From the NCBI RefSeq assembly GCF_004330295.1, contig NZ_SJOJ01000023.1:1-64000 (forward strand): 64,000 bases of DNA. The letters run 5' to 3'. Position 1 is the stretch's first letter. Each line of letters opens with the position of its first letter. This stretch comes from Rahnella victoriana. Its GTDB lineage: Bacteria; Pseudomonadota; Gammaproteobacteria; Enterobacterales; Enterobacteriaceae. This document shows positions 1-10,700 of the stretch, in pieces. Below the pieces are notes generated by a model, which saw nothing but the letters and a program-made list of their open reading frames with translations, had not been told where the DNA came from and did not search any database. The translations under genes and the position numbers were made by a program.

Positions 1-265
1 AAAGTACACTAATCACATATGAAATAACAAGACTGCTTTCATCCATTTTTATAAAACCAAGGAAGGCTCCAAATACATAAACAAATAAAAGTGAAGCCAT
101 CGAGCAATTGGAGGTGTTTTTGTTTTCAAAAAAACAATAATCAAAAAATCGCAAAGGAGCCATTGCATCCCCAAAAGGAATGTTTCTATAGCGGCAAAAA
201 ATAATGAAGCATGTAATGAAAATTATTAAGCTGAAAGTCATTAAGGTAAAAACGATATATAACAT
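1..265 (-). CDS. Putative orphan CDI immunity protein (partial, runs off left edge)
   Basis: An open frame begins with ATG at 265 and stays open to the window edge, giving 88 residues without a stop. It starts 2 bp after the stop of the orphan CdiA-CT fragment, and the GGGAGAAAG ribosome site lies in that gene's last codons, so the two are probably translationally coupled. The first 23 residues form a hydrophobic helix (MLYIVFTLMTFSLIIFITCF), and a second hydrophobic stretch lies near residues 55-72, so it looks like a small inner-membrane protein. The position directly 3' of a CdiA C-terminal toxin module is where cdiI genes lie. I recognise no family. The immunity role is inferred from position, and the C-terminus is missing. 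Confidence 0.6.
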   Translation of the reverse strand, partial: MLYIVFTLMTFSLIIFITCFIIFCRYRNIPFGDAMAPLRFFDYCFFENKNTSNCSMASLLFVYVFGAFLGFIKMDESSLVISYVISVL

Positions 266-267
266 TA

Positions 268-1374
268 TTACTTTCTCCCTTCAAAATTATAATTATATAT
301 TTCTGAGCCTGCGGAACCATTCATGTCCACGTCTCCTAATGGGGTATTTTTTGAAACCCCAGCCCATCCCAAAGATGGTCCAATACCAAATGATAGTCCA
401 ATCCCATCTTTCCCTGCTGATATGCCAACCGTGCCATAACCCAATCCTAGATCGAAAGAGTAGCTTTTATCAGGTGATCCTAATGCACCAGAAAAATATG
501 GTCCAAATGTTAAACCAACGGTTGCACTTCCTTTCACACCAAGAGCCGATGTCATTCCACCGTTAATTGAAAATTGGTTTGGATCAATAGTTGCTTCGGC
601 AAATCCAGCATGTCCTAAACCTCCAGCAGCATCAGTTTTAGCATAAGGTTTAACCTTATAAGTTACCCCCCAAGATGGCCCTTCTCCTATAGCAATACTA
701 TCCAGCCCAGCCTGTGTCTGTTCTGCCGTCAGATTATTATCTACAGCATACTGATTCCAGGAAGCTGCCGCCTGACCATAACCCATCATCCCTGAAGGCA
801 GATTAAGATTGTTATTCTCAACCGCATTCTTCCCACCCTGCGCACCGGCAATAATACCCGCCGTATCATCACCCGCAATTCCACCCGCCAGACCCGCGGC
901 CAGCGTACTCAGCGCCACGATTTTCTGCTTCTGCGTTTCATCCAGATCTTCGCGTTTCACACCCGGATAAAGCACCTGGGCGATGAGCTCACCGGTGGCC
1001 GCGCCTGCGGCACCCGCTGCGGCGTCACGTCCCTGAAGCTCTGCGATGACACCGCCGACAATGGCGTGGGCGATGGCATTGGCGGCAACGTTATCTTCGC
1101 CGACCTGCTTCTTGATTTGCTCCGCCAGATACGGTGCCGCACCGCCTGCCAGTGCGGCTGCCATATCGCCGCCCGCCAGCCCCTGAAGTGCCATCGTCGC
1201 TGCGCTGATACCTTGCTGGATGTCACTGCCGGTGCCGTACTGTTTCTGGGTGTCTTTGTACTCTTTTGTCTCCAGCAGCGCTTTACCGCTCAGCTCAGGA
1301 TGCGCGGCTTTCGAGGCTTCCAGCCCTTTAATCTCGCCAGCCGTCCGTGCAATATCCATTGCCTGACTGCCCAC
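268..1374 (-). CDS. Orphan CdiA-CT toxin module (truncated CdiA C-terminus)
   Basis: This 368-residue frame repeats the pretoxin region of the full-length CdiA upstream of it and then carries a different C-terminus. Similarity to CdiA starts at 1419, about 45 bp before the called GTG start. No ATG is available there and a TAA closes the frame further upstream, so the fragment has no signal peptide, TPS domain or repeats of its own. It keeps the canonical VENN boundary motif (KNAVENN). The roughly 165 residues after it are Gly/Ser/aromatic rich (GLGYGTVGISAGKDGIGLSF) and resemble beta-strand-rich tails more than a nuclease; I cannot name the toxin class. Orphan cdiA-CT/cdiI pairs are known downstream of cdi loci as a store for C-terminus exchange. 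Whether this one is translated is uncertain. Confidence 0.7.
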   Translation of the reverse strand: MGSQAMDIARTAGEIKGLEASKAAHPELSGKALLETKEYKDTQKQYGTGSDIQQGISAATMALQGLAGGDMAAALAGGAAPYLAEQIKKQVGEDNVAANAIAHAIVGGVIAELQGRDAAAGAAGAATGELIAQVLYPGVKREDLDETQKQKIVALSTLAAGLAGGIAGDDTAGIIAGAQGGKNAVENNNLNLPSGMMGYGQAAASWNQYAVDNNLTAEQTQAGLDSIAIGEGPSWGVTYKVKPYAKTDAAGGLGHAGFAEATIDPNQFSINGGMTSALGVKGSATVGLTFGPYFSGALGSPDKSYSFDLGLGYGTVGISAGKDGIGLSFGIGPSLGWAGVSKNTPLGDVDMNGSAGSEIYNYNFEGRK

Positions 1375-1419
1375 GTCCCCCAGCGCCTGCGCGATTTCCA
1401 GCCGCTTCTGCTCTTTCTC
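701..1419. repeat. Direct repeat, copy 1 (pretoxin-region duplication)
   Basis: This 719-bp stretch closely matches 2212-2930 inside cdiA, with scattered substitutions that are densest toward the toxin end. It covers the conserved region coding for IARTAGEIKGLEA through GGIAGDDTAGIIAGAQGGKNA plus the first codons after the VENN boundary. It provides homology for recombination between the orphan toxin module and cdiA. Confidence 0.85.
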
Positions 1420-1451
1420 CTTTAAAAGCCGGGATCGGTGACTTAATGAGA

Positions 1452-1712
1452 TTATTTATCAGGATCGGTTGGAGGCTTTTTTCGGGCGTTGTATTCGTCT
1501 ATTTTAGCAAATATCCATGACCCTAACCCTGCCGCAAAACCCGCTACCCCGCTCATTTTGGCTAAATATATAAATCCTGTAATGCTGAAATCAAATCCTT
1601 TCATATTAATCAGCATTACAACAACATCAATCACAAGGCCCAAACAAAAGAAGCATAGCCAACAATAAGCTATGGTTAGAACGAGAATAAAAAATGATGG
1701 TTTCTTCTTCAT
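1452..1712 (-). CDS. cdiI: Putative CdiI immunity protein, small membrane protein
   Basis: This 86-residue protein begins 3 bp after the cdiA stop codon, with a GGAGAAGGAA ribosome site lying in the last cdiA codons. It has two strong hydrophobic segments, about residues 8-35 (FFILVLTIAYCWLCFFCLGL) and 46-68, and a charged Lys/Asp-rich tail, so it should sit in the inner membrane. The position immediately 3' of the cdiA toxin end marks it as the cognate immunity gene. A membrane-embedded immunity protein usually goes with a toxin that acts at or through the inner membrane, such as a pore or ionophore. I do not recognise the family, so the assignment rests on context and topology. Confidence 0.75.
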   Translation of the reverse strand: MKKKPSFFILVLTIAYCWLCFFCLGLVIDVVVMLINMKGFDFSITGFIYLAKMSGVAGFAAGLGSWIFAKIDEYNARKKPPTDPDK

Positions 1713-1715
1713 TAG

Positions 1716-4700
1716 TTATTCCTTCTCCATACTATCTTTCATTTTTTTATTGAAATACTCGAAAGTAAATGCACCACCAATATCCCCAATAAAACCAGAA
1801 GCATTACCCGCATACGGTGCAATCAAATCAGGCGCATACTTCCCAAAACCCCCACCGAACACAGAGCCTGCAATGGCTCCACCCTGACCAGACAAGCTCG
1901 GTCCATCCGTCATAAATGCGCCACCCATATTAATAAGCGTGTTGCCACCGATTTTATAACCCGGAGCAAGATAGCCCGCTCCTGCCGCAACCGCTGCACT
2001 GTAATAACTGAACTCACTGCCCGGTGCCATATTCATATACTGGAATGCAGAGTTAGCACCGCCACCAATCACCGCCCCGGTAATGCCTTTTCCTATGGCT
2101 ATTGTCGGACCAAGGTAAAAAGCACCGGCCATAAATACGCCATCCTGATAACCTTCGACTATCGCTTTGGTGATATTCGCTCCTTCCGGCAAATCTCCTT
2201 TCGCTATTTTATCCAGCCCGGCCTGTATCTGTTCGGGCGAGAGATTATTATCTACCGCAAACTGATTCCACGAGCCTGCTGTATCAATATAATCCATCAT
2301 CCCTGAGGGCAGATTAAAGTGATTGTATTCCGTCGCATTCTTCCCACCCTGTGCCCCAGCAATAATACCCGCCGTATCATCACCTGCAATTCCACCCGCC
2401 AGACCCGCGGCCAGCGTACTCAACGCCACGATTTTCTGCTTCTGCGTTTCATCCAGATCTTCGCGTTTTACGCCCGGATAAAGCACCTGGGCGATGAGCT
2501 CACCGGTGGCGGCACCTGCCGCTCCGGCTGCGGCATCACGTCCCTGTAGCTCTGCGATCACACCGCCGACAATGGCGTGGGCGATGGCATTGGCGGCAAC
2601 GTTATCTTCGCCGACCTGTTTCTTAATTTGCTCTGCCAGATACGGTGCGGCGCCGCCTGCCAGTGCCGCTGCCATATCACCGCCTGCCAGCCCCTGAAGT
2701 GCCATAGTGGCTGCGCTGATACCTTGCTGGATGTCGCTGCCGGTGCCGTACTGTTTCTGGGTGTCTTTGTATTCTTTAGTCTCCAGCAGAGCTTTGCCGC
2801 TCAGCTCAGGATGTGCGGCTTTCGCGGCTTCCAGCCCTTTAATCTCGCCAGCCGTCCGTGCAATATCTGCCGCCTGACTGCCCACGTCGCCCAGCGCCTG
2901 CGCGATTTCCAGCCGCTTCTGCTCTTTCTCTTTATCAAAGATAGGGCTGATGCTGCCGTTGGCATGTTCCACGTCGCGGCTTAAATCTGCCACGTCCTGC
3001 TGCTGGTTTTCGGTATCGCGGATGGTGATGTTGCCTTCACTGATGGCCGCTTTCGTGGTGCCTGATGCCTCACCTTCACCGCCTGCGCCGACCAGTACGC
3101 CATTCGCCATATTGCCGATAAAGTTCTCTGCAATACTGCCACCGGTGCTGATACCTGCGCCCTGATGTTCGGTGCTGTATTCCGCTTTATTGCCGATGTC
3201 GCTGAAGCCCAGCGTGCCGGTATCGAGGCTGTTTTTATCAGCCGAACCTGTGCTGGCAATCACCGCGCCATCGAGCTGGGTATGCCCGCCTACCGTGATA
3301 TCAAAGCCGCCGTCACCGGCATAAATACCGGACTGCTCAACCACCGAGTTATAGTCGCTGTCCATGCCGTCGTGACTGGCACTGATGCTGCCGGAGCCGG
3401 TCATGGTGCCGAAGGAGAAGCTGGCACCGCCGCTGATGCTCTTCTGGCTGCTGTCGTAATAGTCGCTGTCCTGCAGGCTGCTGATGGTCAGGTTGCCGCC
3501 GATATCCGCCACCACGCTGTTGCCGCTGACCTGCGCACCGGCAATCGTGGTGTCGTCGCCGCTGTTGATGCTGATACGGTTGCCCGCATCGATTGTGGTT
3601 TCGTTATGCTGCGTGCCGTTGCCAGACTCGCTGCCTCTGGAGGCGTTACCGCTGGCGGAGATGTTTATCCCGGCACCGTCCTTGCCCATGCCGATGCCCA
3701 TTCCTATCGCGCCGCCGCTGCTGCTGTTTTCTCCGTCCAGCCACTGCGTGTTCTGTGAGGAAATCAGGTTGATGTCGTCTGCGGCGTTCAGCGCCACGTC
3801 CAGCCCGGCTTTAATCTGGCTGCCGATGACCGTGATATCGCCGCCCGTGGCGATTATCGACAGGTTATCGCCCGCCGTCAGCGTGCTGCCCGTGGCCGTA
3901 TTTTGTCCGCTGTGGGTCTCGGATTTGGATGACTGTGTCCCCAGCGAGGCGCTGATGCCGAAGGCGGTGGAAGCATCGCCGGTGGTGGCCTGCGCCAGTT
4001 CCATCGCCTGACCGGTTGATGCGCCGTTCATCACGGCCTGAGCGATTTTCAGCGCGGCGAGCCGGTCGTCACTTTCGTCACTCACCGACTGCGCCGTTGT
4101 GACTGCGCTGTTTACGGCACTGCCTGCCGCACCCGAAAGGGCAATCGTCAGCCCGCTCTGTTCCTGCTCGAACGATTCATCGTGAGTGCGCGCATCGCGG
4201 CCCGGTTCAATCAGTACGCTGTCGCCACGAATGCTTAAATCCTTTCCGGCGATAATATCTGCGCCACCGATATGCGCCTGACCGCCGGCGTTAATACTGA
4301 CGTTTCCGCCCGTCGAACCGACGGTGCTGAAGCTTTCGCTCTGGGTGGTGCCTTCATCGTTCATTTCATAGCGTGATTTACTGGTGCCGATGGTGACGCC
4401 AATGCCGCCGCCGCTGAACATGCCGCTCTTTTTCTTCTCTTCGAGACGGTAGGTTGAATCGGTGTTGGTCGCCGCCACGATGTCGATATTGTTGCCCGCA
4501 TTCAGGCTGACATTGCCGTCGCCCACCACCGCAGAGCCTTTCACCCGCAGATCATTTCCGGCGACGAGAGTCACGTTATCGCCGCTGAGCAGCGTGCCTG
4601 CCTCGCGGGTTGCACTGTCTTCCTCCACCGTGTGCGTGGTGGTTTTTTTCATGAACCCTTTTTTGGTTTTGGTTTCTTCTTTGAAGTGGTAATCGCTCTC

Positions 4701-7700
4701 TGTCGCGGTGTCGAGATTGATATCACGGCCTGCGCCGATGCTGATATCGCCGCTGGCAATCACCTGCGCCGCTGCGCTGTTAACGTCGCGTCCGGCGACA
4801 ATCGTGGTGTTGCCGGAGCTGATGATTTCGGTGCTTTGCTGGCGTACCGATTCATTGATTTCGACTTTTTTCTTCGCTTTGTAGCTGTTGCCGTCGGTGA
4901 TTTCTTCCGCCATCAGATTCACATCGCGACCAGCCTGCATCGCCACATCGCCTTCTGCGGCCAGCCCTGCGGCATGGCTGTTGATGTCCTGCCCGGCGAC
5001 CAGTGTCAGATCGTTACCGCTGGTGATCGTCGTGGTTGCGACATCCGTGCTGTGGGTTTCACTTTTGCCCTGGCGGCTGTTTTCACGCGTTCCCGCTGCG
5101 TTCAGGTTCAGGTCGTTGCCGGCAATCAGGACCGCGTTTTCACCGGCATTAATCTGGCTGGCTTCAATGGTCACATCATTCCCCGCCTGCATACCCAGAC
5201 TGCCTCCGGCGGTGATGCTGCTGCCTTCAGACGTCACCGATTCACTGTGTGTGGCGTCTTTACGCCGGAAGCCAGACTGGCTTTCGCTGTCGGTCATTGT
5301 GTTGGCCGTGACATGAATATTGCCGTCTGCCAGCATCAGCAGATCGTCTCCTGCTGCCACATTCGAACCGGTGATGTTGATGTCCTGTCCGGCCTTCAGG
5401 ATCATGTCGTCCTGCGCGATGATCCCCGCCATCGGGCCGCTTTGAGTCTCGCTGAAACTGACAGACTCGCCGCGTCTGCCCGTTCCGCCTGCCTGCCATT
5501 GTTCGGTTTGCGTGATGTTATTGATGCTGCCGCCCACGCTTTCGAGCTGGACGGTTTTGCCGCTGATGGTGGAGCCGATGTTATTGATATCGCCCAGGGC
5601 GCTAAGCTGCAGACCACCGCCTGCCTGCATCAGACCGGCATTCAGGTTGCTGATGCTGTTCTGGCTGTCGAGGATCAAGTTGTTGCTGGCATTGATGCTG
5701 CTGCCGCTATTGGTGATGTTGCCGCCCGTAAGCTGAACGTTGTTGCCGGAAATCACACTGCCGTTATTCACCGTTACGTCTTTGGGTGACAGGTACACTT
5801 TCGGCACCATCACCGTCTGACCGTTGATGGTGGCCGATTCCCACCACAAAATACTGCTGTCGAGCGCGGCGATTTGTTCCGCCGTCAGCGCCACGCCGAA
5901 CGCTAATCCAAGCGACTGCTGCGCACCTGCTGCGTTGTCCATCAGGTATTGCATCTGTTCCAGATCGGAACCCAGGCCGTTGATGTAACGGTTACCGGTC
6001 TGGTTGAGCATCACGTTGCTGACGTAGCGCGTGTCGAAGGCCGCATCCCCAAGGAAGCGGTAATCGTATTCCGGGTGCAGGTTGAGTCTGTCGAGGAAGT
6101 ACGCCGAACCGAGGAATTGATTCTGGTCGGTGTACGCGCTGTTGGTTTCACGCGGTGCGCTCCCCGGCTGCATTCCGGTCAGAGAATACAGTTCACCAAA
6201 CAGGCTTTGATCCAACTGGCCCAGACCATCAAGTTTCGGGTTAGTGGTGATCAGATACGGGCTGTTCGCGTCGGTTGCAGGCACGAAATAGCCGTTATTC
6301 CCCGACGGCAGCGGATACAAGCTGCCACCACCGGTGATGTTCGCCACTGCATCGGTGAGGCTGTCGTACCACTGCGGCGAAGTGATATCCGCGCTATCTG
6401 TGTTGGCGAGATCTTGCTGCTGAGCGCCATCAGGCTGGCTAAGCGTGTCGAGGGTCGGAACCGTGAGGGTGTTGCTGGTGCTCCCGGCATTTGCCGTGGT
6501 CGTGGTGTTACTGATGTTGCGGGTGAAATTGGCAATGACATTCCCCCCCGCCTGAATGACGGAACGGTAGAGTGTCGAGTCATTGTTTTCAGTTCTGTTT
6601 TCACCGTTTGCAACAAAATGAAGAGAGCCTCCTCTGAAATCCACGGAAGGATCTAAAAAATCCGTTTCTGCATAGCTTGTTGGAGTGAAAATTTCATAAG
6701 TCTGATAGCGGGTGCGACTACCTGAAATATATGACTCATTTCTCAGCGTTGTTCCGGATAAGTTAATATTTCCATTCGCCAGCACAATACTGGCAATATT
6801 CTCCAGAGAATCGGCTGCTAATAGCATATTGCGGCCGGATGAAATCCGTCCGGCTGCACCTTTGCTATCCACGGTGACGGAATAACGTGAAACTGCAAAT
6901 TCTCTGTCAGGCGTATTGATGTAAGGCGCGGCCACAGCGTAGTCGTGGCAGGTTGGTGAAGCACCATGCCCGGGGCTACCGCCTCCGGAGCACGACTCTC
7001 CATAAATATACCCATAGTCGCTCTCTGTAAGCATATCCAGAGGAATATAGGCTTCAGTTGTTGTCAGCCAATCATACTGCTGAGTAAGATCCTCTTCGCC
7101 AGAGCTTGTCACTTCCAGTTTTTCCCGCTCATTCAGTAAATGCCCGGTTTTCACCGTAATATCGCCATTTACCGTCTCGATATTCCCGGAAGTATTCACC
7201 ACCTCGGCGTTGGCATGGCCCGCCATATCACGCTGCATCCACAGGCTGTCACCGGCCAGAATATCGCCGTGGTTATTGCGGATGCTGTTGGCCAGCAGAT
7301 ACATATTGTTGCCTGCATAGAGCAGGGCGGTATTGAGAATGCTGCTGGCGGCATTCAGGGTCAGTGAGCCTGCGGTGCCGACAAAACCGTCCACCGTAAT
7401 ATTGCCACGGCTGTTCAGTGTCACGTCGCCACCGGCCTGTAAGGTGCCGGAGGCGTTCATCGCCATACTGTCAGCGGAAAGGGTGCTGGCGCCGCTGCCG
7501 GTGGTGATTTGCCCGTCATTGGTGAGCGCCGCTCCGGCCGTCAGATTCACTGCCTGACCTTGCATCACGCTCTGATTCGTTATCGCGCCATTGCTGGTGA
7601 TATCCAGCACGTTACCTGCTGCCAGCACATTTTTAGCGGTGAAGGCAGCGGTGAGTTTCAGGGTCAAATTACCCAGCGCGACCACCTGACCAAGCTGATC

Positions 7701-10700
7701 AAAAACGCCGCTGGTCAGCAGAAGATTGCCGCCGCTGTAAAGTTTGCCAGTGGTTCGGTGTTCAATCTGGTCAGCATGAATCGTCAGATTCGAGGTGCCA
7801 AACAGGGTTCCCGTGTTATCAAGGGAATTGGCATTCAGCAGCAGGGACGTGGCCTGTAGCCAGTTGTTGTTGGTCAGCTTCGCCGTGTGAAGCGTGAGTT
7901 CGCCGCCGGAAAGTATTCTGCCGTCGTTGCGGGCGGATGCTGAGGCATCAATCTTTGTTGTCCCGCCACCCTGAATCAAACCGTCATTCTCAAGCTTTGC
8001 CATGGCGAGGTTCAGGGTGTTCTGACTCAGCACGCTACCCGTCGCGCGGTTGGTCAGATTGCCGCTCAGGGTGAGGTCAGCGTTCGCCTGAATACGCCCG
8101 CTGTTGCCGACAGCATGGCTTGTCAGCGCAATATCGGCCCCCTGAATTTGCCCGGCATTATTGACGGTCTCCGCGCTCAGCTCCAGAGTTCCGCCCGTTA
8201 ACAGCGTTTTGTCCTGCTGCTGGGTAAATGCGCCGGTCAGTGCCACAACCAGCCCGTTGACGCCGCTGATGTCGCCATTGTTATTCAGCGACGCGCCGTG
8301 AATCACCAGATTACTGGCGAGCCACTGGCCGTCGTTGGTCAGGTTTAGCGCCTGCAACGCCGCGTTGCCATTGGCGATAATTTTGCTGCCGGCAGCGGAG
8401 GTCAGGTCACCGGTCAGTTTTAGCGTCAGCGCATCGGCGCTCTGCAATGTGCCCCGGTTCACCAGCTGGTGCGCATCCAGCACAATGTTCTGTCCCTGCC
8501 AGATGCCGTTATTGGTGATGTTTTCGCTGCGGATCGCTAACGCGCCGCCACTCAATAACTGCCCGTCATTAAGGAGTTCATGTCCGGCAAGCTGCAACAA
8601 TTGCAAGCCAACCGCCGTGCCGGAGTTCGCGACGGAGATCAGATTCATCAGCAGATTATTGCCCTGCAACGCGCCACGGTTATCCAGCATATCGCCCGTC
8701 AGGGTGAGGTCTGTATTGCTCAGCAGCGAGCCACGGTTCGTGATGCTTTGCGCGGTCAGGGTGGTGTTGCCCTCGCTTAAAATGTCGCCGCTGTTATCCA
8801 GTGTACGGGCGAGCGAGACATCCACATCGCCGGTTCCCAGCAGGGAACCGCTGTGCATCCAGTCGCGGGCAGAGATAACAACATGTTGCCCCTGCAACGT
8901 ACCTGCCGTATTGAGTAAACCCGCATTCAGGGTCAGATCGCCTGCGGTCAGCGTGCGGCTGGTGTTACCCGTGCGCAATTCCTCCGCCGTCAGAGTCAGC
9001 GCAGAGGTTCCTTGCCACAGGCCCTCGTTACTGAGGGTTTTTGACGTCAGAGACAGGTTATCCCCCATGATCTGCCCGGTGTTGAGAAGGGCGTTTGCGC
9101 TGACGTCCAGAGACCCCTGACTTAAAAACAAGCCTTCACTCAGGTTATTAAATTGTCCGCTGCTGACTGTCAGGTTCGCCGCTGTGGTTACGCCGCCGTG
9201 AACCAGACTTTGTGCCGTAAGCGTCAGGGCGTCCTGTGCCGCCTGCGTCCCGTAAAGCGTCGCATCCGTCGCTGTCAGCGTCATTGACCCATCGGACTGA
9301 AGCCGGGCATCGCGCTGGCTGGTCAGACTCTCTGCCTGCACGGCAAGGTCACCATGAGCAATAACGTCGCCACCCAGATTTGCCTCATGGGTTTTCAGGG
9401 AAACATCGCCCAGACTGGTCGACAGTGACCCTTTCGTCGCGGTCAGTGAGCGTCCGCTTATCGCCAGTGATTTTTTGCCGGACAACGTTCCGCTCTGCCG
9501 GGTATCTTCCGCAGACACGACCAGCGCCTCATCTGAGAGGATTTCTCCTCCCGCTGCGTTGCTCAGGGTTTTTGTGGCGGTGATCGAAGTGGTGCTTTTG
9601 GCGGCGATTTTACCGCTGTTGGACAGGGAACCGCTGCTGATGGCAGCGCTGTGACCGGCTATCAGCTGGCCCTGATTGGTCGCGGTTCCTGTGACGCGCG
9701 CGGAGATATCACGGGCCGTATTGACGCTGCTTCGGCTGTCCTGCGTGAAATCCTGCGCGGTGAGACTGAGGTTGTTTCCGGTGGTTAAACGGGTGTTATT
9801 GATGGCCAGTTTGCCCTCGCTGTTCAGGACAATATTGTTATCGCTGGCAAAGGTCCCGTTGCTGAGAGTCATGTCGTGCCCGCTGACAGTCATATTGCCA
9901 CTGGCTTTATGTTCCCCGCTCAGCGTCACGCTTTCCCCTTTGGCATTCAGACTGCCACGGGCAAGGCTGTTTTTTACCGTGAGTTTGCCGTTAGCCTCCA
10001 GAGTGATATCGCCCTGACGGGCATCCAGATTGCCGAGGTTGACGCCCACGCCTTTATCACTGGACACCAGATGAATACGATTGGCGTACATGCCGCCGAG
10101 CGCACCGGTATCCACCGCCACGACCGGTGCCGCGCCTTCACCTTTTATCGCGGTCACACGGCCCTTTTTATCCACACGGTTAGCGCCCGCGATAACGTTC
10201 AGCGCATTAGCATGAATTTCAGCGTTCACTTCGGTCGCCCGCGAGATGATTGACAGCGCATCCGTCTGACTGGCATTCAGCCCCTGGCCTTCAAGGGTGA
10301 TGGCCCCTTTTTTCACCTCAAGGGATTGCACGTTGCCACTGGCATCGAATACCGGTTTACCGGTGGTGAGCGTGACATTCGGCGTGTTGATAAATCCGCA
10401 GCCGTTACAGGTAATGCCGTAAGGGTTGGCGACCATCACGTTTGCCGCTTTTCCGGCCACTTCGGTGTAGCCGTTCAGTTGTGAGCGGTTCGCGCCCGTT
10501 ACTTCATTAATGATGCCGCGCGCTTCATGGCCTGCTTTCAGATTCGTGTTGTTCTGAATCAGCCCGCCTAACTGTGTCTGGTTTAGCTGACCGGTGGCAT
10601 TGTTGAGGATCAGCCCCTCTTTGCCGACGTTGTAATTCTGAAACTGGTTATGGGAAATTCCCGCCCCGTTAGGGGTGGCGATATTCACCACCGGCACACC

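Noticed and set aside
2950-10253. Many long plus-strand open frames opposite cdiA, the longest 385 codons at 4632-5789
   Set aside because: They lie wholly antisense to a clear exoprotein with repeats, show biased composition from the GC-rich repeat, and have no ribosome sites or family resemblance.
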